Positions 6,529 through 15,206 of a stretch of 64,000 nt of DNA are shown piece after piece (positions within the stretch are counted from its first letter, which is position 1; every line of letters starts with the position of its first letter). Made by a program: the position numbers and the translations under genes. Under the pieces are notes generated by a model, which had not been told where the DNA came from, searched no databases, and saw only the letters and a program-made list of their open reading frames with translations. This DNA is from an uncultured Mucilaginibacter sp. (GTDB lineage Bacteria; Bacteroidota; Bacteroidia; Sphingobacteriales; Sphingobacteriaceae): positions 310,001 through 374,000 of the forward strand of contig CAIPFE010000014.1 in NCBI GenBank assembly GCA_903864275.1, in the 5' to 3' direction.

Positions 6529-8034
6529 ATGTCCCAGCCGCTATTCTCTATCAACCATATAACCGTAAGATATTTAAACAATACCCTGTTTACGAATCTA
6601 AATTTCGAGGTTAACCATGGGGAACAGTGGGCGTTGATCGGCGAAAGCGGATCGGGCAAAAGCGCTTTGTTGCGAACCATAGCCGGCGGGTTTAATATTA
6701 CAGGCGGGGATATCAGTTATCACTTCTTTGATGAATTTATAAACAAGGCTACCAGTGCCGAAAGCCCCTTCACCTATCACAAACTAATCGCCCTGGTTGA
6801 AGGCAGGCACCACTTTAAAAATCTTTCTAACACTACCGAATTTTATTACCAGCAACGTTATAATTCGGCAGATTCGGAAGACGCTTTAACGGTTGAAGAA
6901 TACCTGCACATTATAGAAGCTGTTCCACACAAACCTGTTTACTGGAATTTTGAGAAAGTTACCCGACTTTTAAAGCTCAACGACTTACAGGACAAGCAGC
7001 TGATCAAACTCTCCAACGGCGAAACAAAACGCCTCAGGATAGCCGCCGCGCTTTTAAAAAATCCTGCGTTATTACTGCTGGACAACCCGCTAACAGGGCT
7101 GGATATTCAAACACGGAATGAGTTTGATTTAATTATTGATGAGATCATTGCCTCAGGTATAACTGTAATTATAGCAACTTCCGCGCATGAAATACCGGCT
7201 GCTATTACGCACGTAGCTATTTTAAAAGAAGGCAAGATCATCCAAAATATACCAAAAAAGGAGTTTGATCCCGCATTATTTATCCAGGATAGTGGTGATG
7301 AAATTGACAACAGCGAGCTTAAAGCTTTAGTAAAGGCCAGTGCGGCCAAACCCGTTTACAAATTCATTGTGAAAATGAACGGCGTACATGTTAAATATGG
7401 CGATAAAGTAATTTTGGATAAGATAAACTGGCAAATATTGCCCGGCGAAAGATGGGCACTGCTCGGCCCGAACGGGGCCGGGAAATCGACTTTACTAAGT
7501 TTAATTAATGGTGATAACCCCCAGGCATATGCCAATGACATTATTTTGTTCGATAAAAAGCGCGGCACAGGCGAAAGCATCTGGGATATAAAAAGCAAGA
7601 TCGGCTTTGTATCCCCTGAATTACACCAGTACTTTCCGACAGATAATAGCTGCTTGCAGGTAATTGAATCGGGCTATTATGATACGTTGGGATTATTTCG
7701 GCCATCACATAAAACAAAAGCCGAAACCGCATTGCGCTGGATGAAAGCTTTGGAAATTGAAAAGTATGCACGTGTTTTATTAAAAAATATCCCCGCAAGC
7801 GCGCAGCGTTTATGCCTGCTTGCCCGCGCCCTCATCAAAAATCCGGCCTTGCTGATATTTGACGAACCCTGCCAGGGCCTCGACGAGCACCAGCAGCACC
7901 ATTTTAAAACTTTGGTGGATACAATTTGCGGGTTAAGCAATGTTACCCTTATTTATGTAACACATTACCAGCATGAGATACCGGATAGTGTGACGAACGT
8001 ATTGAGGTTGGACAAGGGATTTGTTGTATCTTAG
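6529..8034 (+). CDS. ModF-like twin-domain ABC ATPase
   Basis: 501 residues holding two ABC nucleotide-binding domains and no membrane part. Domain 1 has Walker A GESGSGKS (38-45), signature LSNGE (161-165) and Walker B ending LLLLDNP. Domain 2 has Walker A GPNGAGKS (313-320) and Walker B ending LLIFDEP, but at the signature place reads IPASAQ. The text IWDIKSKIGFVSPELH resembles ModF/PhrA proteins. The catalytic glutamate is N in domain 1 and the signature is degenerate in domain 2. Pairing across the dimer therefore gives one complete and one degenerate ATP site within a single chain. Role unknown; no permease gene is adjacent. Confidence 0.82.
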   Translation: MSQPLFSINHITVRYLNNTLFTNLNFEVNHGEQWALIGESGSGKSALLRTIAGGFNITGGDISYHFFDEFINKATSAESPFTYHKLIALVEGRHHFKNLSNTTEFYYQQRYNSADSEDALTVEEYLHIIEAVPHKPVYWNFEKVTRLLKLNDLQDKQLIKLSNGETKRLRIAAALLKNPALLLLDNPLTGLDIQTRNEFDLIIDEIIASGITVIIATSAHEIPAAITHVAILKEGKIIQNIPKKEFDPALFIQDSGDEIDNSELKALVKASAAKPVYKFIVKMNGVHVKYGDKVILDKINWQILPGERWALLGPNGAGKSTLLSLINGDNPQAYANDIILFDKKRGTGESIWDIKSKIGFVSPELHQYFPTDNSCLQVIESGYYDTLGLFRPSHKTKAETALRWMKALEIEKYARVLLKNIPASAQRLCLLARALIKNPALLIFDEPCQGLDEHQQHHFKTLVDTICGLSNVTLIYVTHYQHEIPDSVTNVLRLDKGFVVS

Positions 8035-8045
8035 ATAGAAATTCT

Positions 8046-8738
8046 ATGAAAACAATTGTTGCATGTGTATTTTTTTTCGTCATATATTTTGCGGCTAATG
8101 GACAGTCTTTTGCAATTATTAATGACAAGGACGGCTATGTAAATATCAGGGAAAGCAGAAGTATAACTTCCCGAATTGTTGGTAAAATAAAGAATGATAG
8201 CATTTTTAGTTATGATGAGTCGGATAAATCAGACTGGGTACGGGTTTACCCGCAGGATGCGGAGGTTGAAAGTGGTGGCACTGCCGGCTTTGTTCATAAG
8301 AGCAGGATTTTGCCTCTCTCTACTTTCAAAACGATAAAGAATACACTATTTTTCAGAGATAGTTGTATCACCCGGAATGATAGCTTAGTTGTCATAATTA
8401 AATCCTCATCATTCAATCCTGCAAAACACAAATTGTTCTACGTTGATAAAGAACTAAGAAAAATTGATGGAAAAGCTTTTTGGGGAACTGATGGTGAAGT
8501 ACCTACAAAAACAATCTCATCATTGAAAATCGTCAAAAAGGGAGTAGCTATACCGATACCACAAAGCGCCATAGACAACCTCTATGAACCCCGGTTTAAA
8601 ACCTTAAAAGTATTTGCCGGATCAAACGATGCCATTTATATTGAATTGGATAACAGCGACGGTGCAGGCGCCTACAGTATCATATGGATAGTAAAGGGCA
8701 ACAAATACTTTAAAAAGTTTATTGTAAGTAACGCTTGA
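8046..8738 (+). CDS. Exported protein with bacterial SH3 domain
   Basis: 230 residues. A signal peptide covers about 1-19 (hydrophobic VACVFFFVIYFA, then ANGQ). Residues ~25-92 match a bacterial SH3 domain: DKDGYVNIRESRS, IVGKIKNDSIF, then SDWVRVYP and GFVHKSRI. Such domains often bind peptidoglycan or act as protein adaptors. The C-terminal ~130 residues are not recognised. It lies 11 bp after the ModF-like gene and may share its transcript, though a functional link is not evident. Confidence 0.65.
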   Translation: MKTIVACVFFFVIYFAANGQSFAIINDKDGYVNIRESRSITSRIVGKIKNDSIFSYDESDKSDWVRVYPQDAEVESGGTAGFVHKSRILPLSTFKTIKNTLFFRDSCITRNDSLVVIIKSSSFNPAKHKLFYVDKELRKIDGKAFWGTDGEVPTKTISSLKIVKKGVAIPIPQSAIDNLYEPRFKTLKVFAGSNDAIYIELDNSDGAGAYSIIWIVKGNKYFKKFIVSNA

Positions 8739-8898
8739 ATAAACCAATCAACCCGCTTTACATCCTCAACTGAACCTGCAAAAAGGCAGAAAGCCTGAAG
8801 TTTTTTTATTTTGTGCCTTTCGCTTTGTTGAACAGAGGTCAAAGTTCCTGCTAAATGCACTTTTAGCTTTCTGCTTTCACCTTTCAGCTTCTACTTTG

Positions 8899-8906
8899 TA
8901 TATTTG
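8899..8906 (+). promoter_or_regulatory. -7 promoter box TATATTTG, 5 nt before the mqnC start codon
   Basis: The box matches the Bacteroidota -7 consensus TAnnTTTG. Transcription normally starts about 5-7 nt after the box, which would place the first mRNA base at or next to the ATG at 8912. Confidence 0.6.
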
Positions 8907-8911
8907 CCTCT

Positions 8912-10036
8912 ATGAACACAGCCGATCTGTTGCAGCGCGCTTTGCGGTTTGATTTTTTAAGCCAGGATGAAGGGGTTTACCTCTACAAAAATGCGTCGAC
9001 GGCTGATTTGATGTATACCGCCAACGAGCTGCGCAAAATACAGGTGCCGCACGGCAAAGTTACCTGGCAGATAGACCGTAATGTAAACACCACCAATGTT
9101 TGTATAGCCAATTGCAAGTTCTGCAATTTTTTCCGCCGCCCCGGTCACGAGGACGCCTATATTACTGATATCGAAACTTATAAGCAGAAAATTGAAGAGA
9201 CTTTCCGATATGGGGGCGACCAATTGCTGTTGCAGGGCGGCCACCATCCCGATCTCGGGTTAAAATTTTATGCAGATACGTTCAGGCAACTGAAAGAACT
9301 ATACCCTACCCTGAAACTTCACTCCTTAGGCCCACCGGAGATTGCGCATGTATCCAAGCTTGAAGGCATGGCCCATATTGACGTTTTGCGGGAGCTGAAA
9401 GCCGCCGGCCTTGATTCATTACCCGGCGCAGGGGCCGAAATACTGAACGACCGCGTGCGCCGCCTTATCAGCAAAGGAAAATGTGGCGGACAGGAATGGC
9501 TGGATGTAATGCGGGCGGCCCACAAGCTGAACCTGCCAAGCTCCGCAACCATGATGTTTGGCCACATCGAAACCATTGAGGAACGCTTTGAGCATTTGGT
9601 TTGGATCCGCGAGGTACAGGCTGAAAAGCCTGAAGGCGCTTATGGATTTGTAGCCTTCATCCCCTGGCCTTTCCAGGATGACGGCACTTTACTCCGCAGG
9701 TTAAGGGGCATCACCAATAACGTTACCGGCGACGAATATATTCGCATGATAGCCCTCAGCCGCATTATGCTGCCCAATATTAAAAATATACAGGCATCGT
9801 GGCTGACTGTCGGCAAGCAGGTAGCGCAAATATGCTTGCATGCCGGCGCGAATGACTTTGGCTCCATCATGATAGAAGAAAACGTAGTTTCCGCTGCAGG
9901 GGCGCCGCACCGTTTTACCGCAAAAGGCATACAGGAATCAATAAAAGAGGCCGGATTCGAGCCCCAGCTGCGCACTCAAAAATATGAATGGCGCGAAATA
10001 CCCGCACAGATTGAAGAACAGGTGATTAATTATTAG
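8912..10036 (+). CDS. mqnC: Cyclic dehypoxanthinyl futalosine synthase (radical SAM)
   Basis: 374 residues. The radical-SAM cluster motif is C64-x3-C68-x2-C71 (CIANCKFC), preceded by VTWQIDRNVNTTNVC and followed by GGDQLLLQGGHHPDL, GLDSLPGAGAEIL and ASWLTVG. These favour MqnC over its paralogue MqnE, which has a different cluster context. It cyclises dehypoxanthinyl futalosine in the futalosine route to menaquinone, the quinone used by Bacteroidota respiration. Other mqn genes are not in the window. The promoter box 5 nt upstream of the ATG fixes this start. Confidence 0.9.
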   Translation: MNTADLLQRALRFDFLSQDEGVYLYKNASTADLMYTANELRKIQVPHGKVTWQIDRNVNTTNVCIANCKFCNFFRRPGHEDAYITDIETYKQKIEETFRYGGDQLLLQGGHHPDLGLKFYADTFRQLKELYPTLKLHSLGPPEIAHVSKLEGMAHIDVLRELKAAGLDSLPGAGAEILNDRVRRLISKGKCGGQEWLDVMRAAHKLNLPSSATMMFGHIETIEERFEHLVWIREVQAEKPEGAYGFVAFIPWPFQDDGTLLRRLRGITNNVTGDEYIRMIALSRIMLPNIKNIQASWLTVGKQVAQICLHAGANDFGSIMIEENVVSAAGAPHRFTAKGIQESIKEAGFEPQLRTQKYEWREIPAQIEEQVINY

Positions 10037-10135
10037 GTAGAGATCAGAGATTATGAAATCGCATTTCTCCTCCCGGTGTTCTGGCTTTCCTGATCTGGCT
10101 TCAAAACTTCCTCAACGTATCATATATTTGCACGG

Positions 10136-10696
10136 ATGGAAAATATCGAACAATACATTGAAGCATTGATCTTTGTTTCGGAGCAGAGTATACGCACGGA
10201 AGAAATTTTGTATTGCTTGCAGGCAGCCGTTGACCAGGATTTTACAGAAGATGAGGTAAAAGAGCATATAAGGAATATCACCCAAAAATATCACGACAAT
10301 CAATTTGCCATTGAAGTAGTCAAAATAAACAATGGCTACCAGTTTTTAACAAAGAAGGATTATCACCAGGTGATCAGCCTGTTGCAGGCGCAGCGGGCTA
10401 AAAAGAAATTAAGCCAGGCTGCGATGGAGACCCTGGCAATTATTGCTTACAAGCAACCCGTTACAAAACCCGAAATTGAACAGATACGCGGCGTAAATTG
10501 CGATTATTCCATCCAAAAACTGCTCGAAAAAGAATTAATTGCCATAATTGGCAAGTCCGAGGGGGTAGGTAAACCGATACTTTATGGTACCAGCAGCATT
10601 TTTATGGACTACTTTGGCATCAATAATATAAAAGAATTGCCTCAAATAAAGGAGTTTACAGACAATACTGCATCAATTGGCGAGCATGCCGAATAG
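10136..10696 (+). CDS. scpB: Segregation and condensation protein B
   Basis: 186 residues with the two winged-helix layout of ScpB: IEQYIEALIFVSEQ at the N-terminus, LSQAAMETLAIIAYKQPVTK and EIEQIRGVNCDY in the middle. It is the dimeric partner of ScpA in the Smc condensin that compacts and segregates the chromosome. scpA is not adjacent. The ATG at 10136 follows a perfect box TATATTTG (10123-10130) by only 5 nt, so the mRNA is probably leaderless. Confidence 0.9.
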   Translation: MENIEQYIEALIFVSEQSIRTEEILYCLQAAVDQDFTEDEVKEHIRNITQKYHDNQFAIEVVKINNGYQFLTKKDYHQVISLLQAQRAKKKLSQAAMETLAIIAYKQPVTKPEIEQIRGVNCDYSIQKLLEKELIAIIGKSEGVGKPILYGTSSIFMDYFGINNIKELPQIKEFTDNTASIGEHAE

Positions 10697-10845
10697 TTTT
10701 CAAAAAATAAATAATTTAAAATGTTATTTTTAATGAAAATGATTTTGATTATTTTTACTAAGAAATACAATTAACTGACCCAAAAAATTACTGTTTGCAT
10801 TTTTAATGCGTTTATTTATTATTGAAAAAAGTTTTACTAAAATTC

Positions 10846-11046
10846 ATGGCAATGGGAACTCCAAAAAAACCTGTAAACAAGAAAATCGATTCTAAAGACA
10901 CGGGCGAGGATGAAGATGATGATGATAGCATACTTGATCAAAAGTCTAAAAAGAAGATTGTCGACGACGATGATGATTTTGACGGACCTTTAGACGACCT
11001 TAGGTACGAAAATTTTGATGACTACGACGACGACGACGATTATTAA
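10846..11046 (+). CDS. Small very acidic protein of unknown function
   Basis: 66 residues from the ATG at 10846 (MAMGTPKKPVNKK), with a TTG 24 bases upstream the only longer option. The N-terminal 15 residues are basic; the rest holds three runs of aspartate/glutamate (EDEDDDDS, VDDDDDFDGP, YDDDDDY). It is probably disordered and could bind metal or basic partners. No family is recognised. It is followed by a clear terminator, which supports it being a transcribed gene. Confidence 0.6.
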   Translation: MAMGTPKKPVNKKIDSKDTGEDEDDDDSILDQKSKKKIVDDDDDFDGPLDDLRYENFDDYDDDDDY

Positions 11047-11070
11047 CTTTAATGAATAGCATCTTAATTA

Positions 11071-11106
11071 AAGCATTCAGATCATGCCTCTGGATGCTTT
11101 TTTTAT
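11071..11106 (+). terminator. Intrinsic terminator after the acidic protein gene
   Basis: AAGCATTCAGA pairs with TCTGGATGCTT around ATCATGCC, followed by seven T residues. Confidence 0.75.
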
Positions 11107-11130
11107 ATATTGTTTTAGCCAGATACCCAC

Positions 11131-12249
11131 ATGACCATAACCGAAGTAACCAGCAAAGCCACAAAAAAAGCTTTTTTAGATGCAGCCAGGATAATTTATA
11201 AAAATGATAAAATATGGGTTTGCCCGCTTGATAATGATATTGAAGCGGTATTCGACCCGGCTAAAAACAATTTTCACCAGGACGGTAAATGCACCCGGTG
11301 GGTACTGACTGACAAAAAGGGGCAGCTTATAGGGCGCATTGCAGCTTTCATCAACAACAAAAAAGCCTATAACTACGAGCAGCCAACCGGCGGCATAGGC
11401 TTTTTTGAATGTATAAATGATGAAGAAGCAGCTTTTCTTTTATTTGACACTGCAAAAAAATGGCTAATTGAAAACGGTATGCGGGCAATGGACGGCCCGA
11501 TAAACTTTGGCGAAAACGACAATTTTTGGGGCCTGCTGGTCGAAGGCTTTACTGCGCCGTCCTACGGAATGAATTATAACCACGCCTATTATCAAACTTT
11601 TTTTGAGCATTATGGCTTTAAAACGCTATACGCCCAGATCACCAATCATTTGGATATTATCAGGCCATTTCCCCAACGGTTTTACAAAATAGCAAAATGG
11701 GTCACAAAAAAACCGGGGTATGAATTTAAACACCTCAAAGCCAAAGAAATTGAAAAATTCGCCGTCGATTTTATGGAAATTTATAATGATGCCTGGCGGG
11801 ATTTTGAAAATTTTGTGCCGATAACACATGCTACCATTGCGGAAAGTTTTAATAAAATGAAGCCCCTGATGGATGAAAACCTGATATGGTTTGCCTATAT
11901 AAACGGCGAGCCGGCCTCATTCCTGATCGTTTTACCGGATGCTAACCCGATGATAAAACCGTTAAAAGGTAAACTTGACCTGGTAGGGAAATTAAAATTT
12001 GTGTACAAAAAATGGAGAGGTGTTTCGCGAATGCGGGCAATTGTGATGGGAACAAAACAAAAATATCAAAATCACGGGCTGGAGTCGGGGCTGTTTATTA
12101 CGCTTGGCGAATACGTTTTGCCGCTGAAACAATATTCGGAACTTGAACTATCGTGGGTAGGCGACTTCAATGAAAAAATGATCGCAATGCACAACGCAAT
12201 GGGCGCAATATTCGGGAAAAGGCATCTGACAATGCGCTACATTTTTTAA
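11131..12249 (+). CDS. GNAT-like acetyltransferase family protein
   Basis: 372 residues. The C-terminal half has features of GNAT-like folds (ENLIWFAYINGEPASFLIVLPD, then YQNHGLESGLFITLGEYVLP), and the N-terminal half a second similar segment (GQLIGRIAAFINNK, GGIGFFECINDEEAAFLLFDTAKKWL). Double-GNAT proteins of this size are widespread in Bacteroidota and mostly uncharacterised. The substrate is unknown. It is a single gene between a terminator and the convergent XRE regulator. Confidence 0.6.
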   Translation: MTITEVTSKATKKAFLDAARIIYKNDKIWVCPLDNDIEAVFDPAKNNFHQDGKCTRWVLTDKKGQLIGRIAAFINNKKAYNYEQPTGGIGFFECINDEEAAFLLFDTAKKWLIENGMRAMDGPINFGENDNFWGLLVEGFTAPSYGMNYNHAYYQTFFEHYGFKTLYAQITNHLDIIRPFPQRFYKIAKWVTKKPGYEFKHLKAKEIEKFAVDFMEIYNDAWRDFENFVPITHATIAESFNKMKPLMDENLIWFAYINGEPASFLIVLPDANPMIKPLKGKLDLVGKLKFVYKKWRGVSRMRAIVMGTKQKYQNHGLESGLFITLGEYVLPLKQYSELELSWVGDFNEKMIAMHNAMGAIFGKRHLTMRYIF

Positions 12250-12389
12250 GACGAGGTCTTAAGTCGGATTTCGGAAAGCGAATTTCGGATTTCTTTTTTT
12301 CTTCAGTAAGAGCCCGATGTATAAAATTACATCAACCAATAATATACTGATGCCGGCGTCACTACTAATGACCAATGACTAATGACCAA

Positions 12390-12731
12390 TCATGCCATTA
12401 TTTTGGTTTGGCGCAGCTCTTCAAATAGCTCGATAACTTTCTTTTGCAGATCGATAACTTCAGATTCGCGGTCTATCAGCTTTTTATTAATGATATCCAT
12501 TTCATTAATAAACTTTTGATCCTGTTCTGAATCACTAAAAGTCAGTAATTGAATTACTGACTTTTCGAACAAAACAGCGATCTGTTCAAGCCTCGATAAA
12601 TTAATATCGGTAATGCCTGTTTCAATTTTTGAAAAGGCCGGAATTGAAATATCTAATCTTTTTGCAACATCCTCCTGGCTCCATCCTTTTTGATGACGTA
12701 ATAACCTGATTTTTTTTCCAAGTGTTTTCAT
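12390..12731 (-). CDS. XRE-family regulator with coiled-coil tail
   Basis: 113 residues. Residues 1-62 are a Cro/C1-type helix-turn-helix (KKIRLLRHQKGWSQEDVAKRL, ISIPAFSKIETG, LSRLEQIAVLF). Residues 75-110 form a charged heptad-like helix (INKKLIDRESEVIDLQKKVIELFEEL) suited to dimerisation. A single-domain DNA-binding protein of unknown target. It stands alone between convergent and co-directional genes. A block of ACTAATGACCAATGACTAATGACC spacer text follows its stop. Confidence 0.8.
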   Translation of the reverse strand: MKTLGKKIRLLRHQKGWSQEDVAKRLDISIPAFSKIETGITDINLSRLEQIAVLFEKSVIQLLTFSDSEQDQKFINEMDIINKKLIDRESEVIDLQKKVIELFEELRQTKIMA

Positions 12732-12881
12732 GTTGTTTTATTAGAATATACTTTCCCTGATGTTAATAAAGTTACAATAATATTTAATATCTACCTAATT
12801 ATCAACATTTTTTAACAAAATTTCATATTTAGATGAAATATTTTTTTTGTATGGGGGATTAAATGCCCGGGAAAGGCATTT

Positions 12882-13718
12882 CTACTTAATAATTTTTACC
12901 GCCCCCCAGTCTTTATCCTCTTTGTGAATGGTATATTTTAGGCCATATTTACCCGCTTCACCGGTAATAATGTCAAGGTCTGGGCCTTTATAAAAGCCGC
13001 TGAGATACATTTCCCCGCCCGTTTTCAATGCTTCACTATAACGCGGTAGCTGGTCAATCAAAATATTACGGTTGATATTAGCTAAAATAATATCGAACTG
13101 TTCTGAGGGTATCGCCTCCCTGGAGCCACAAAGCGCCGTAATGTTATCAATATGGTTTAATTTGGAGTTTTCGATGGTGCTTTCATAGCAAACAGGGTCG
13201 TAATCAATGGCAGTTATTGTTTGCGCGCCCAATTTAGAGGCCATGATTGCCAGGATGCCTGTCCCGCAGCCCATGTCAAGCACATCTTTACTGGTGAAAT
13301 CGCTTTCAAGCATCAGCTCCAGCATCATAGCAGTTGTTTGGTGATGCCCGGTGCCAAAAGCCATTTTAGGGTCGATCACTATCTCAAAAGGAAATCCGGG
13401 TTTTGACTGATGAAATGTCGCCCTTACATAAATCTTACCGCCAATCTCCAGGGGCTCAAAATTGCTTTCCCAAACCTCGTTCCAGTTTTTTTGAGGAATA
13501 AGCGCTATTTCGTAGCTGAAAGAGAACATTTCCTGGTAAAGCGCTAATACGTCATCAAGCTTTAGCTGATCAAATTCACCGGTCGGGATATAGGCTTTAA
13601 AGCCAAAATCAACTTCTTCAAAAGTATCAAAACCGATCTCTCCCAAAGCATTGATCAGTAGGTCCTGTTGGTAATCTTCAGTGGGGATGGTGGTGAAAAG
13701 GAGTTCGTAGTAGTTCAA
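12882..13718 (-). CDS. prmA: Ribosomal protein L11 methyltransferase
   Basis: 278 residues. Motif FGTGHHQTT (121-129) and the SAM-binding loop VLDMGCGTGILAIMASKLGA (146-165) precede ANINRNIL, the methyltransferase NxxN-type motif of PrmA. The enzyme trimethylates L11 on the ribosome. The start codon is TTG at 13718; the peptide NYYELLFTT matches the expected N-terminus and no nearer ATG exists. The next gene upstream, a membrane protein, ends 22 bp away and is co-directional. Confidence 0.9.
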   Translation of the reverse strand: MNYYELLFTTIPTEDYQQDLLINALGEIGFDTFEEVDFGFKAYIPTGEFDQLKLDDVLALYQEMFSFSYEIALIPQKNWNEVWESNFEPLEIGGKIYVRATFHQSKPGFPFEIVIDPKMAFGTGHHQTTAMMLELMLESDFTSKDVLDMGCGTGILAIMASKLGAQTITAIDYDPVCYESTIENSKLNHIDNITALCGSREAIPSEQFDIILANINRNILIDQLPRYSEALKTGGEMYLSGFYKGPDLDIITGEAGKYGLKYTIHKEDKDWGAVKIIK

Positions 13719-13740
13719 TTTAGATATGAGATTTGAGAAA

Positions 13741-14163
13741 TTAATTAAGTAAGCGTAAAATAACCAAATTGATCACCCAGTAAACCAACTGTACGGCTGT
13801 CATAAATGAAAAAAGCATGAATAGGTGATGAACGCCATCGGGTTTATCCCAGATGGCGTAGCTCATGCCTGCAGCAAATAACAGGCAAACCAATATCAGC
13901 GCAACAGCCGCCCAAATTTTACCGGTTGTGCCTTTATTCATAACATTTCTCCAGATTGGGATAATGATCAACAACTGGGTCAATACCGAAACCGTAAATA
14001 ACAATGGCAGCAAATACCGGTAATAGGCCATAAAAGCAAGCAGGTTCCCCTCGCCCATCTCATCGATCCGCAACGAAAAATAAAAAGAGCTATACCTGAT
14101 CACAGTAAAATAAACTGCAAAGCCAACAAACGGAGGAAGAAGAATTTTTAGCAGCTTTTTCAT
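13741..14163 (-). CDS. Four-span membrane protein of unknown function
   Basis: 140 residues with four hydrophobic segments at about 7-24, 51-70, 84-104 and 113-135, short connecting loops and no recognised motif. It is likely an inner-membrane protein. It lies directly before prmA on the same strand (22-bp gap), so the two may be cotranscribed; no functional link is suggested by sequence. Confidence 0.65.
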   Translation of the reverse strand: MKKLLKILLPPFVGFAVYFTVIRYSSFYFSLRIDEMGEGNLLAFMAYYRYLLPLLFTVSVLTQLLIIIPIWRNVMNKGTTGKIWAAVALILVCLLFAAGMSYAIWDKPDGVHHLFMLFSFMTAVQLVYWVINLVILRLLN

Positions 14164-14276
14164 GGTCAGTGATCAGAGACTGGAGATTAGAGATTAGTTG
14201 GAGTGATTAAAGGTTGGAGATTAGTGATTTGTTGAACTGCGGCTTTTCCTTACCTCTAATCTCCAACCTCCAATCA
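14164..14276. repeat. Short-period inverted-arm array (GAGATTAG type)
   Basis: Left arm about 14166-14230: GATCAGAGACTGGAGATTAG, AGATTAGTTGGAG, GGTTGGAGATTAGTG. Right arm about 14250-14276: CTTACCTCTAATCTCC, AACCTCCAATCACTAC. It separates tpiA from the membrane protein and could act as a terminator. Same unit as 4657-4815. Confidence 0.6.
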
Positions 14277-15044
14277 CTACAAATTAAACACCTTTACAAT
14301 ATCAACAAAATCCCTTGATTTTAAGGAGGCACCGCCGATTAGCCCACCGTCAATATCCGGCTGCGCAAACAGGTCAGGGGCATTTTTTGGGGTGCAGCTG
14401 CCGCCATACAAGATAGTTGTGGCATCGGCGATGTCCTGGTTGTATTTCGCGGCTATTTCCCTGCGTATAAAAGCATGTATCTCCTGCGCCTGGTCTGATG
14501 ATGCCGTCACACCCGTCCCTATCGCCCAAACAGGCTCATAAGCCAAAACCAATTCGGAAAATTCAGTCTCCCCAAGGTGAAAGACGCCTTCATCTAATTG
14601 GCTTTTAATAATATCAAAATACTGATTTGCTTCCCGTTGCTGCAAAGTTTCGCCAATACAAAAAATAGGTTTTAACCCATTTTTCAGCGCGGTATCTGTT
14701 TTCTTAGCCAGCAACTTGTTGCTTTCTCCAAAATACTGGCGGCGCTCCGAGTGGCCCAAAATCACGTACGTGGCGCCTACCGACTTTATCATTTTTGCCG
14801 ATATCTCACCTGTAAAGGCGCCTGATTCGGCCTGGTGGGCGTTTTGAGCGCCTAAAGATATTTTGGTGTAATGTTTCGCCAAATGGGCCAGACTATGAAT
14901 ATGAATGAAAGGGCTGCATACAACAGCTTCCTGCCTGCCGGTTACTTCATCATTGATCATATTGATAATTTCTGAAAACAAACTTAAACCTTCGTGATAA
15001 TCAAGGTTCATTTTCCAGTTTCCGGCAACAATTTTTTTTCTCAT
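14277..15044 (-). CDS. tpiA: Triose-phosphate isomerase
   Basis: 255 residues, the normal length. Active-site residues are visible: K11 (GNWKMN), H98 (ILGHSERR) and E170 (AYEPVWAIGTG), with the phosphate loop GGS and GLIGGASL near the C-terminus. It interconverts dihydroxyacetone phosphate and glyceraldehyde 3-phosphate in glycolysis. It stands as a single unit between two short-period repeat arrays, downstream of the GlmU-like gene on the same strand. Confidence 0.95.
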   Translation of the reverse strand: MRKKIVAGNWKMNLDYHEGLSLFSEIINMINDEVTGRQEAVVCSPFIHIHSLAHLAKHYTKISLGAQNAHQAESGAFTGEISAKMIKSVGATYVILGHSERRQYFGESNKLLAKKTDTALKNGLKPIFCIGETLQQREANQYFDIIKSQLDEGVFHLGETEFSELVLAYEPVWAIGTGVTASSDQAQEIHAFIRREIAAKYNQDIADATTILYGGSCTPKNAPDLFAQPDIDGGLIGGASLKSRDFVDIVKVFNL

Positions 15045-15056
15045 GTTGTGTTGGTT

Positions 15057-15204
15057 TTATAGTGGTTGTAAGGGTTGTAGTTGTTGTAAAAGTTGTAAGG
15101 ATCGTAAGAGTTATATGGGTTGTAACAGTTGTAGAGATTGTAATATTTGTAGTAGTTGCGATTAACTTTTTTAACATTTACAACCTTTAAAACCTTTTTA
15201 ACTT
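15057..15204. repeat. Nine-nucleotide tandem units with a short complementary arm
   Basis: From about 15063 the sequence divides cleanly into eleven 9-nt units: GGTTGTAAG, GGTTGTAGT, TGTTGTAAA, AGTTGTAAG, GATCGTAAG, AGTTATATG, GGTTGTAAC, AGTTGTAGA, GATTGTAAT, ATTTGTAGT, AGTTGCGAT. A short right arm (ATTTACAACCTTTAAAACC, 15175-15196) is complementary to the units. It has the strongest periodicity of the arrays in the window. Confidence 0.65.
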
Positions 15205-15206
15205 AT

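Noticed and set aside
15057..15204. CRISPR-like appearance of regular repeats
   Set aside because: Units are 9 nt long and contiguous, with no spacers and no cas genes; it is a short-period array.
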